This document shows positions 12,303 through 22,730 of a stretch of 64,000 bases of DNA, piece by piece (position 1 is the stretch's first letter; each line of letters opens with the position of its first letter). The notes below the pieces were generated by a model. It was given only the letters and a program-made list of their open reading frames with translations, made no database searches and was not told where the DNA came from. The stretch is from Rhizophagus irregularis (lineage: Eukaryota > Glomeromycota > Glomeromycetes > Glomerales > Glomeraceae), in NCBI RefSeq assembly GCF_026210795.1, contig NC_089443.1, positions 4,836,001 through 4,900,000 on the forward strand, in the 5' to 3' direction. The position numbers were made by a program, and so were the translations under genes.

Positions 12303-13300
12303 ACAAAAAAAGTTTCGAAGTTATTCTTCGAAACTTTGTCAGAAACAACCTAACAATAAAAAGTTAAAAAGAGTATTAATAAAAAATTAATTTAAAAAAA
12401 AATTTTAAAAAAGTTTCGAAGTGAAGTGAAACTTCGAAACTTACCAATCCGTTCCGTTAAGATTCGTACTTACGAATCTTGTTCTTCTTTTTTCACTCTT
12501 CGGAAATCCACCCGAGACAAAAAAGAAAAAGAACGGTTAGTAACCGTTCCATAATATTAAAAAAAAAATAATAATAATAAATAAACCAAGATTCGTACTC
12601 ACGAATCTTGGTTCCGCTTTATCCAAAGATTGGAGGCCCACCCGAAACCTATAAAATAAAATATAAAGAACGGTTAGAACCGTTCATAGTATTAAAAAAA
12701 ATAAATCTAAGGTTCGTAATATAATACTTACGAACCTTAGTTTCTCCTTTTTCTGTTCTTCGGAAATCCACCCGATCCTCTAAAAAAAAAGAAAGAACAG
12801 TTAATAAACCGTTCGTAATATTAAAAAAAATCTAAGGTTCGTAGTAAAATACTTACGATACCTCAGTTTATTGTTTTCCGTTCTTCGGAAGACCACCCGA
12901 ACCTATAAAAAATAAAGAAAAAGAACGGTTAGTAACCGTTCGTAATATTAAAAAATATAAAAAAAAACCCAAAAGATTCGTACTCGTACTTACGAATCTT
13001 TAGGTTTTTCCATTCTTCAGAAGCCCTCCCGAGACACCGAACCTATAAAAAAAAGAAAGGAACGGTTAGTAAACTGTTCCATAAAATAAAAAATAAAAAA
13101 TAAAAAAAGATTCGTACTTACGAATCTTTGGGTTTCCGTTCTTCGGAACTCGGAAGCCCACCCGAACCTAAACAAAAAAAAAAGAACAGTTATTAGTAAC
13201 CGTTCCAAAATAATAAAAATAGCCAAGATTCTTACGAATCTTGGTTCCTCTTTGCAAAATCCCTTCTTCCATCCTTCCATCCCCCTTTCCCAGTTTTTTA
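12303..13300. repeat. Palindromic tandem array A (about 125 bp units, ~7 copies)
   Basis: Each unit has a first hairpin such as AAGATTCGTACTTACGAATCTT (at 12465), a conserved spacer CTTCGGAAATCCACCCGA, an A-rich run and a second hairpin such as GAACGGTTAGTAACCGTTC. Stems differ between units but stay self-complementary: CTAAGGTTCGT pairs with ACGAACCTTAG at about 12707-12742, CCAAGATTCGT with ACGAATCTTGG at about 12588. Two AGTTTCGAAG-type hairpins at 12308 and 12410 open the array; they match the array at 38.3-39.9 kb. Confidence 0.85.
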
Positions 13301-13439
13301 CCTTAAAATCCAATGTATTATTTCCTTATCGATATTTTACGATGCAATCACTCTATCTTGTGTAAAAATACTACGCCAATTAATAATAAAAAGGGCCTGA
13401 AATTTTTTTTTAAAAGCCTTTTGTTGTTTATTTAACCTA

Positions 13440-14235
13440 TATTAATTAAAGCCAGCGTCCTACAAAAAAAAATGAAAAAGAAACGTTAGTTCGTTTCTTA
13501 ACTTCAAAATATTAAAAATTCCCTTTCACCATTTTTTACCTTAAACAAGTCCGGTTTCGTGAACAAGCCGGCATCCTCTTAGTACGCGTCCTACGAAAAA
13601 AAAACAATGAAAAGAAACGTTAGTTCGTTTCTTAAATTTAAAATCACCCTTCCCCCGTTTCTTACCTTAAAGTCCGGTTTCGTATTCAAGCCGGCATTTT
13701 CCTACGTGTCCTACAAAATAAAATAATGAAAAGAAACGTTAGTTCGTTTCTTAAATTAGTAAAAATAATAAAAATCCTGTTTCTCACTACCTTAAAGTCT
13801 GGTTTCGTAGTATTCAAGCCGGCGTCCTCCGTCCTACAAAAAAAAACAACGAAAAGAAACGTTAGTTCATTTCTTAAATTTAAAATCACCCTTCCCCCAT
13901 TTCTTACCTTAAAGTCCGGTTTCGTATTCAAGCCAGCATTTTCCTACGCGTCCTACAAAATAAAATAATGAAAAGAAACGTTAGTTCATTTCTTAAATTA
14001 GTAAAAATAACAAAAATCCCGTTTCTCACTACCTTAAAGTCCGGTTTCGTAGTATTCAAGCCGGCGTCCTCCTAGTCCTACAAAAAATAAAATAACAAAA
14101 AGAAATGTTAGTTCGTTTCTTAAATTTAAAATATCCCCTTTCCAGTTTCTTACTACCTTAAAGTCCGGTTTCGTAGTATTCAAGCCGGCGTCCTCCTAGT
14201 AAACGTCCTACAAAAAATAAAATAATGAAAAGAAA
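13440..14235. repeat. Palindromic tandem array B (about 110-120 bp units)
   Basis: Seven or so units contain GAAACGTTAGTTCGTTTC (6 bp stem, short loop), then TACCTTAAAGTCCGGTTTCG, TATTCAAGCCGGC and CGTCCTACAAAAAA. Unit length varies through A-runs and small indels. Open stretches on either strand here are repeat artefacts. Confidence 0.85.
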
Positions 14236-14345
14236 CGAAAAAAAAAGATAAAATTAAAAAAAAATAAATAAATAAAAAAAAATAAATTAAAAAAAAATAA
14301 ATTAAAAAAAAATAAATTAAAAAAAAAGTAACGAAACTTACAGGT

Positions 14346-14470
14346 GTGAGAAAAGGGGAGAACGAAAAGAAAGGGAAGGACGAAAGGAAAGGAAAGGATA
14401 TAGGAGAAGGACGAAAGGATAAGGGGACGAAGGGAAGTGAAAGAAAGGGAAAGAAAGAAGTTTAAAGTTT
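14346..14470 (+). repeat. Polypurine tract
   Basis: About 120 bp almost wholly A and G, broken mainly by single C in CGAAAG. It is built on GAAAGGAAAGG- and GGACGAAAGG-like short repeats and follows an A-rich AAATAAATT repeat at 14255-14330. No gene is present. Confidence 0.8.
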
Positions 14471-14808
14471 TTTATTAAACTTTTTTTTATCAAAAAAAAA
14501 AAAGATCGATCGGCAAACTGATCACGTGATACCGATCAATACTAACTGTAGTTAACTGAAATTTACTTGTTAGTAATATTATAGCAAAGATATGTACATT
14601 GAATATTTATTATTAAATGCTGCACATCATGATAAAAATCTCATTGATGATGTTCATTAATGTTAAATATTACATGTACATTTAAAATAATGAAAATTGC
14701 GATGTAAATGATTTGCAAAAATATACATGTAATGAACATTTTTCCCGTGACTTCCTGATGAAATTAATTATCTGTTATTATTTAGAATTTTAATAGTATT
14801 ATATAATA

Positions 14809-15212
14809 GGCAATTTCTATTTGTACGTAGGGGTGTTTGAACCCAGGTCATGTGATTATTGCCATTTTGACTAATAGTATAAACTTTAAAATTAGTAGAT
14901 AAATGGATTTTTGCCTGCTCTACAAGTTTATCTAAGGAATCAAAGGTGCTTTTGAATGTCAGTTTTGACTTTACCTATGAATATTTGATTTTGCCGATCG
15001 CTCTTAAAAAAATTTAGGAAATGATCGGCAAAGACAGTTTTTCATATATTAGTCAAAAACGGCATTCAAAACCCCCTTTGATGCCTTAAGTAAACTTGCA
15101 GAGCAGTCAAAAATACATATATTGCATAGAAAAAGTAAAAGGATGTGACATTGGTGTCATTATATTTCACATGACCCGTGTTCAAACACCCGTGTAAACT
15201 TTGAAATTTTCT
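14809..15212. mobile_element. hAT-type MITE, family A, copy 2 (404 bp)
   Basis: It begins GGCAATTTCTATTTGTAC and ends GAAATTTTCT, with inner blocks GGGGTGTTTGAACCC and CCCGTGTTCAAACACC. It is flanked by an exact 8 bp direct repeat ATATAATA (14801-14808 and 15213-15220). The middle is longer than in copies 1 and 3 and contains an extra inverted pair around TGCCGATCG/GATCGGCA. Confidence 0.88.
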
Positions 15213-15220
15213 ATATAATA

Positions 15221-16337
15221 TTATATAAAATTTTGATTTAAAAAATTAAATAATATTTAAAAATATTTTGCATTATTTTGCAAAAAAAAAAAAAATTAAA
15301 AAATATTTAAAAATATTTTATAAAATTTATAAAAGAACTTTACTATTTATCACTGGCAGTGATTATTACCAGTGCTATGTGCTTTTTTAAATTTTAGTCA
15401 GAATTAAGGAATTGATATATAAATTTCCTTTGAAAATCTAAATATACTAGTTAGAATAGTCCATTTCGTCCAAATTTCAAATTGATAAATATTAAACAAA
15501 AGTTGGTCTAATTTTGGCCGATTATTATCAAAAAAAATCATCAAAATTATTATAGATGATTTGCACAGTTCACCTACCACTTGACAATCACAAATCAGCA
15601 AAAATTCATTAAAAAATCAGAAATAAACTATTCGTTAACCTTTTACTAATCATTCATCTAAATTTCAAATTGCCGAATGTTGGTGAAATTAAGTTTAATT
15701 TTGTCTAATTGTTAATGATTTTTATATATTTAGCTTATTTTAATTTTGCAATAACAATCAATTAATATTATATTTTATTTTTTCACTTTATTAAAATTAC
15801 ACATTAAAAATTATCATATTAAATATTAAATATTTACAGTATCTGTTTATTTATATTTATTATCCACCATCTATTATTTACCATTTACCATTTACCATTT
15901 ATCATCCATTATCAACCATCGTCAACTATTGTTTACATCTATCATCTACTATCTATCATCTACCATTTATCATTCACCATCATCCACTAATCCAAATAAT
16001 TTTAAAATTATCTACAATTTACTCAGCTATCTGACAAAAGTCTGAAAGAGAAATTTACAAAAAAAATAAAAAAACAGTTAGTAAACTGTTATTATTTCAA
16101 TAAAAAAAAGTTAAAATTTTGAAGATTCAAAACCTACCTATTTAATAACCCAGTAAGAAAAATTGCATATTGAAAATATACTGAAAATATGCTGAATTTT
16201 AAGTATATTTCAGTATGCAATTACACATATAATAACAATCACTGCGCATATAATATGCAAATTATTTTCATATTAAAAAAATTTCATATAACCATATTTA
16301 AGTCACTTTATTTTATGATAAACTGTCAATTTTAATA
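15221..16337. other. Non-coding AT-rich region
   Basis: No gene. It contains short CATCTACCATTTACCATT-type simple repeats at 15850-15990, a single unit of the 38.3 kb array type at 16030-16140 (CAGTTAGTAAACTG hairpin, then GATTCAAAACCTACC), and a small imperfect palindrome at about 16150-16222 built on TTGCATATTGAAAATATAC. The motif TACTATTTATCACTGGCAGTG at 15350 resembles motifs at 16988 and, inverted, at 20885. Confidence 0.6.
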
Positions 16338-16509
16338 CAGTCAAACTTTGATATAGCGAACTCTTAATATAGTGAATTTTTTAAACAACTATAATAAATT
16401 TCCCCTTGCTATTACGAATTAACCAATCAAATTTCTTAAAATCTTCACTATAGTCCTATAGCGAAGTTAAGGTCTGGAACCTAGAGTTCGTTATAACAAG
16501 GGTTGACTG
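16338..16509. mobile_element. Mariner/pogo-like MITE (172 bp)
   Basis: The terminal inverted repeats CAGTCAAACTTTGATATAGCG and ATAACAAGGGTTGACTG (imperfect; about 25 bp including GAACTC/GAGTTC) are flanked by TA on both sides (16336-16337, 16510-16511). There is no coding capacity. The call rests on TIR and TA target only. Confidence 0.75.
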
Positions 16510-17026
16510 TATGTAACTCCTATACAAATTAAGTAATTTGATAGAACATCATGTGCTTTACTAGTTTCTGAAGTTAATTTTCCATTTTTAAAATTTTTTT
16601 TTCTCTTCGCATATACAAAAAGTTTACGTTAAAAAATGAACTTTTTTTAAGATCCTTTTAAAAGTTTGGATAAACATATAGTTTTAATAGTAAAAATATA
16701 TGTAATTTTGCAAGAGAAAAAAGATTTTCTAAGGGTTTAATGGTAGTTATTCAAGTAGTTTTTGTATAAACACAAAAAAATTGATTTTTTAATAAAAAAA
16801 AAAATTTTTACTTCAATAAATTTTAATGACAATTCTTTAACTAATAATAAATATTTTATTTTTAGGTGTAACTTTTCAAAAGAAACAGCTTTTATTAAGT
16901 TAATAAGATCAGTCATCCAATAAGATTTTTGTTTATTATTGAATTTATCAAATTTTCTCTATTTTTTAATATAAAATATAATTTTGCTATAAATCACCAG
17001 CGGTGATTGTCACTGGTATCATATAT
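16510..17026. other. Non-coding AT-rich region
   Basis: No gene is seen. Near 16988 it contains a CTATAAATCACCAGCGGTG motif, which is a possible terminal motif of the MULE element that follows. Confidence 0.5.
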
Positions 17027-17534
17027 TATTGTATATGTTCTATGTAAGCACTGAACATTTTTCACGTATGTTATTGATCACTTTATAATAGTGATACACA
17101 AATTTTGGTCACTTTATAATTAGTGATATACAAAATTTTGATCACATTATTATAAAATAATAAATAAGATACGCGAAAAAGGTCTCAATTGCTTTATGTC
17201 ATACATATCCAATAACTTTATTATCAGTCATGTTTATGATAACTGATTTACACTAGGATGCTACTCTATCATGTGGCCTTCGCCATATAATATACATAGC
17301 AATCCTAGTGGTAAATCAGTTATCATAAACATGACTGATAATAAAGTTATTGGATATGTATGACGTAAAGCAATTGAGACCTTTTTCGCGTATCTTATTT
17401 ATTATTTTATAATAATGCGATCAAAATTTTGTATATCACTAATTATAAAGCGACCAAAATTTGTGTATCACTATTATAAAGCCGATCAATAACATACGTG
17501 AAAAACGTCCATCGCTTACATAACATATACAATA
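17027..17534. repeat. Long inverted repeat (237 bp arms, ~33 bp loop)
   Basis: The left arm, 17027-17263, is nearly the exact reverse complement of the right arm, 17297-17534. Landmarks are GATACGCGAAAAAGGTCTC (left) with GAGACCTTTTTCGCGTATC (right) and AACTGATTTACACTAGGAT with its inverse at 17301-17322. A few mismatches exist, such as ATCACTT versus the inverse of AAGCCGAT. It is probably a foldback element or hairpin-forming MITE; no flanking duplication is clear. Confidence 0.88.
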
Positions 17535-17906
17535 ACAATTACTTATTATATATTATGTTATACAAATATGTATTACATATGCGTATAAGCGCATAATTGA
17601 TTTTGTTCCTATTTCCTTATCACGTGATTTGCATTATTGTTTATTGTAGTATTGTTTGCAATTGATTTTTTCCACTCAGCCTTTTTGGCCATCTGTTTGA
17701 GTCTTTACAACCCTTCATTCTTTGTTAACAAAGATTATACTTGACTAACGATTATTGCTAGTTTCTTGTAAGTTTAGTAGAGTATTTGATAGAATATTTA
17801 TGTTATTGTTATTGATTTTTTCCATACTAGACGTCTGAATTTTCTTTACCTTCCTAATTTACATCAATAAGAAAAGACTTAGATACTAAAGAAGTATCAA
17901 ATACGT

Positions 17907-20520
17907 TTGATATTTGATAAACTTGAAAATTTCTACCTTATGCCGCCTATGGAGTTCAAATATCAAGCTCAGTCATCATTCCAAACTACAAACATGGTAA
18001 TTATAGATGATATGAACGAAAATATACCAACTGAATTTGAAAGTATTACAAATGGAAATTATATTAATGACATAAATGTTAACAAAGTAATACTAAAAGT
18101 TAACGATACCTTTAAAGACTGAAATGAAATTGATGTAATTATCAATCAGCATGCAAGATAAACTGGGTTCATTGCTATTAAAATCTGTAAAAACCTTAAT
18201 AATGTTGATAAAATGATTGTTCAGCAACGTGTCTATACTTGTTAGAAATCATGAATCAATAAATTGAAGAAGATAAAGGATATTACTTTACATCGTGATG
18301 CTACTACAACCAAAACAAATTGTCTGTGGCAAGCATCATTCTATTTTGGAAAACGCACAGCCACTATACATCTTAGTAAATTCAATAATGTCCATAATCA
18401 TCAATGTGATCCAGTAACTATAGAGCTTGCATTTAAGAATCAATGTTTTCCACAAGCAATGCTGGATAAAATTGAACATTATACTGTCAATGGACATTTA
18501 AGTGCTGAACAACAGTACGATCTTCTTCTTAAAGAATTTCCTCAACAGTATATAAAGAAAAAAAACCTATATAATGCAATTCAAAAATTCTGAGAAGTTA
18601 GAATTTATGATAAATTTAATGCAAAAACAATGTTCTTATATTTTATGAAATAACATAACAAGAATCACGATTTTATTGTTAAAATACGATTAGAAAGACC
18701 TTCTAATGAATTAACCAGATTTTTTTGGATAACAAGTCAGCAACGTAATAAGCTTTGGCCTAAATATCATGATGTTATCATACATGATAATATAGCTAAA
18801 ACAAATTGATACAAAATAGCTCTTAGCTTATTTGTTGGTATTGACAGCAACTTTAAAACAAGGATCCTCGTTCAAGCACTAACAAAATACGAAACTTTGG
18901 CTGATTATAAATGGATACTGTAATGCACATTAGAAGTCACAAGTAATCTCTTATCAATTGTACTATTTACAAATGGAGATTGCTGTTAGTCGTCTGAAAT
19001 GTATTGATCAAATGCACACTTGCTATGTATCTACCATATTGCAGAAAATGTAAAGAAGAAAGCTAAGTCTAAATTGTATGGTGATATAATCAATAATTTC
19101 ATTAAGGATTTTTACCACATGTGCAATAGCTATACACAATGTCAATTCAAATTAAGATATAAAGAAATGCTCACAAAATATGAGCCATGCTGAGCTTATC
19201 TTGAAAATAAACTTTATTCAAGTCAAAAGTTATGGGCGAAGTATATCATCGGGAAGATATTTACAGCAGAGATTAAATCAACTCAATGGGTTGAATCCAT
19301 TAATGGTGTTCTTAAAAAGCATCTTGATCAAGATACACTTTTAAAGGAGCTAGTAAAAGAAGTTGAATGTGAATTAGACAAAGAAGTATATTACAGCTGT
19401 CTTAATAATTATTATAGGTCAAATCCATCAATCAGTCTTTCATCAACATATCAAACCATCTTTAAAGACATCAATTCTATATTAAAAGAGTGTTTAATAT
19501 CTATACTATTGTCATTTTAGAGAGCACAAATAAAACAGGCATTATTATACCAGGGATCATTAATCACAATAGATCAGGTGAGTGGCTATAAAACAAATTT
19601 TTAATCTTTTAGTATAATATTCGGTAGTAGTATGCTAATCCAATTGATATACATATTAAAAGATTAGTAAACCTGATATTTTGAAGGATATTATTGAACA
19701 TATGTATGACATTCCGCATGTAAATCAAGCTGCAAGAATTTCTATCAAACATAAATAATAATGAAATCCAGGAAATATGGAAAGTTCACTATATAACGAT
19801 GATATTCTTAACAGCTAAACTCTACTACGTAGCAATTCTTGCAGATTCAACATCATTTTATACATACATGTATATTATTAACCAAGGGATGCCATGTCAA
19901 TATCAGTATCAGATTCTACTTCAATCTGATAAAGCATTATTCCATATGGGTTTCATTTATACGCATTAGTTTGAATCTACACCACCTAAAACATCAAATT
20001 ATGTTACAATTGCTCAAGGAAATAAAACTTACTCAAGCAAACTGGTGTATTACATTGATCAAATTCGAAGTGGTAATGTTTATACATCAACTGTTAAGAA
20101 AAAAATTGATAAAAGGATCAAATTTGGTAATACGATATCTATTGTGAAGACTAGTGTTCAAATTGCTGTAAAAGGTGCAATGGGAGAACTTACTAGACTT
20201 CTCTCTCAATTTATAATGAAATATTAAAACAACACAGGACTAAATATCAACAAAATTCAAGAGGCCTTTTTTTATGATGTTATGAAGAATAATTGCTAAC
20301 GGCAACTATTAAAACCATTGGTTATAGTAGATAATAAGAATATTTCAGAGATATTAAATCCTAAGTATCACAAGCCAAAAGGCCATCCTCCAAAATGTTA
20401 TAAGTCGCAAATGGAAATGACCAATAAACAAAATATAACTTCATCTTCCAAGAGGTGTAGTTATTACTTAGAAAAAGGTCATAATATCAGAAGCTGTGCA
20501 AAAAACAAAGCTCTTGTTTA
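17907..20520 (+). pseudogene. Decayed MULE-type transposase (FAR1-like domain, zinc knuckle)
   Basis: Remnant of a Mutator-like transposase. The first part reads as a FAR1-like DNA-binding domain: a GFIAIKICK stretch (about 18160), then YTC, TLHRDATTTKTNCLWQA and the HNHQC motif (about 18400). The stretch 18600-19500 keeps similarity to MULE catalytic regions (RFFWITSQQRNKLWPKYHDV; IFTAEIKSTQWVESINGVLK). Near 20450 lies a zinc-knuckle-like RCSYYLEKGHNIRSC, where the second zinc cysteine has become tyrosine. Many in-frame stops (18121, 18598, 18808, 18921 and others) and frame changes show it is dead. Several stops are TGA. The family call comes from domain order, not a search. Confidence 0.75.
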
Positions 20521-21235
20521 GTAAATGTGTTTTTTTGGTATGGTAGCTAGACCCAAATTCCAAAGATTCTTCTTTCATTGTGGAAAAATATGCACTTATT
20601 GTGGAAAAAAAATGCTATGTACTGTACATTATGTAACATTTGATTGGTTTAATATTAGCGGGTTTAGAGATTAATGAGATATAGAATAAAGAACGAATGG
20701 GTGTAAACTTTAGTTAGGATTTGGAGGTTAGAGTTCGTAATTTTAAACATTTAGCAGTATTTTATTGTCTGTTAATTTTAAATATAAATGATTATAAATT
20801 TAATAAATAAAAATGAATGCTTTGATGTTTTGCAATAAATTTACTTGCTAATTATAATCACATGATACTGATTATGATTACCGTCAGTGATAAATAGCAA
20901 ACTTCTAATATATATTAGAAAAATATTTCAGGTTATTTCTAAATTGGGTAATGATAATAGTAAATTTTTAGCTTAAACTGGGTAAAGATAATAGTAAATT
21001 TCTCAAAATTTAGACCAACCTTTATATAGAGTTTCTGGGATCCTATTATAACCCTAGATATCGTGATAATTATTTGAAGAATAAATAATATACTGAATGA
21101 AATAGATAAATAATTAACCAAAGGATAAATAATTAATCAAAGAAAAAATAATTAGAAGGATAAAATAATTAGAAGGATAAAATAATCTACATGATATAAT
21201 ATTTGTTATACAATAGTTATTTATAATTATATTTA
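20521..21235. other. Non-coding, AT-rich, downstream of MULE remnant
   Basis: No gene. The inverted motif GTCAGTGATAAATAGC at 20885 mirrors the motif at 15345 (and 16988) and may mark the right end of the MULE. The stretch 21100-21190 is a short tandem GGATAAATAATTA/AGAAGGATAAAATA repeat. Confidence 0.5.
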
Positions 21236-21735
21236 CAGTTGGCATGCGTTATAACGAATTCGATATAACGAATTATTTAGTACAACAGATTTCACTGTGA
21301 TACAGATTTTGACATATAAAAAAAATCTTATATACTGAATTTTAATAATTAAATGCTATATACTGTTTAACGAAGTAAAGTGTATATTAAAACAGTATAT
21401 ACAAAATGAATCACATTGTAACAAATTTTATATTATAATAACACACTATTTTATAAAAATTTTGAATTTTAAATGGTTACTACTTGTGGCAATAGAATAT
21501 ATGTAAAATTTATAAAAGAAAATATATAGAAAAGTAACTATTTTAAATTATATTTCAGTGTATGTAATTTTCACAGTAAGACTTGAAATCATTCACATTA
21601 TATTGTAATGCGATATATCGCAATATATAAAATTTTCCCTTATTATACTAGGTTTTCCTATAATAATAACAAATTTTCTTATAATGAAAGTCAGATTGGC
21701 CTGAACATCAAATTCGTTATAATGTAAGTCGACTG
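21236..21735. mobile_element. Mariner-like non-autonomous element (500 bp)
   Basis: The ends CAGTTGGCATGCGTTATAACG and CATTATAA..., TAAGTCGACTG are imperfect inverted repeats sharing ATTATAACGAATT. TA flanks both ends (21234-21235, 21736-21737). The TIR core TTATAACGAA is shared with the element at 16338. No transposase is encoded. Confidence 0.65.
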
Positions 21736-22061
21736 TATTTATAATTATTTATATTTAGATTAATTATACTTATCAGTGGAATACCATTTAATTAATAATT
21801 TATATTAGTAATTGAATTAGAGTTTAGATTCGATGAATGATCCTAATGGCTTATTCAATGAATATCCTAGAATTAAGAATATATTCTGTTACTCTTATAT
21901 AGGATATCCAGATTTATTAAAATAAATACAGATATTTATTGATTATAATCCAGATATCCTAGAATGTCACAATTTGATGATTATTAATTAGTTTTCATGC
22001 CAAACTTCAATATTTAAGACATCATTTATTTGATTTAAAAAAAAATTTCGTTTATTCTAAA

Positions 22062-22244
22062 ATGTCTTCCCAAAAATGTAATATAATTGAAATAGAAAAT
22101 GATACTAATTCAATTAATTATGATGAATATCATGATGCTAATAACAAAAATAATTCAGCTTTTGATCTTCTTTTGATATCTGATAATATCAGAAATCAAA
22201 GTACAAGTAAAAAAGGTAGATCTAAGCCATATAGTTGGATGTGA
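22062..22244 (+). pseudogene. Short fragment, possibly the start of a BED-finger hAT protein
   Basis: Sixty codons rich in Asn/Asp ending KKGRSKPYSWM before a stop. A KKGRxxxxxW string is how many hAT BED fingers begin, but the rest of the finger is not found. It faces the - strand hAT remnant next to it. This is a weak call. Confidence 0.3.
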
Positions 22245-22269
22245 AAATTTGGTAATCAGCTTCCTTATC

Positions 22270-22560
22270 CTTCATAGTGTTTAGAACCAGTTTGTTAATG
22301 GATAAACCGGATCTACCCATTAGAAAAAATTCAATCTGGATTAATATCGGTTAATGAATTTTCAATCCGGTTTGCTATCAAGTTCAATCCAGATTAACCG
22401 TTATCTTAACGGATGATTAACAGATGTGTAATGGATGGATATAGGGTATTAACAGATGGATAACAGGTGATTAATGGGTAAATACATAAATAATGGGATG
22501 CTAACGGGATGCTAACGAATGGATAATGGGATGCTAATGGATGGATAACAGATATTTATT
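22270..22560. repeat. Subterminal short repeats (CCGG/GGATTAAC and ATGGATAAC types)
   Basis: Many short variants of AACCGGATTAAC, GATTAATATCGGTTAATG and ATGGGATGCTAACGGGATGC lie just beyond the 3' end of the - strand hAT gene. Dense subterminal motifs beside a hAT transposase are likely binding sites for it (inference). Confidence 0.55.
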
Positions 22561-22730
22561 TAACGATTACATAAAATTTTATTATTCAATACTTTCATAA
22601 AAATAATGTATTTATAAAAGTTATATATTTTATTGATTTTATTGTACTATTAAAATAGTTGCATTATAACAAACAAAAAAATGATATTAAAACGATCTAA
22701 GTTACCTAACTATTTTAATATTACTATATA

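Larger units (their letters stand above)
11962..14760. mobile_element. Non-autonomous TIR element carrying palindrome arrays (2.8 kb)
   Basis: The ends are exact inverted repeats of about 29 bp starting CATCAGGAAGTCACGGG and ending CCCGTGACTTCCTGATG, flanked by AA on both sides. Subterminal regions on both sides are full of GATGTACAT-like motifs (12000-12150 and 14590-14720), as in transposase-binding sites. No coding capacity is seen. The interior is two palindromic tandem arrays, an A-rich run and a polypurine tract. The superfamily is uncertain. Confidence 0.75.

Noticed and set aside
12443-14235. Regular repeats with palindromes could be mistaken for a CRISPR array.
   Set aside because: Spacers are themselves repeated, unit length drifts, there is no cas gene and the context is eukaryotic.
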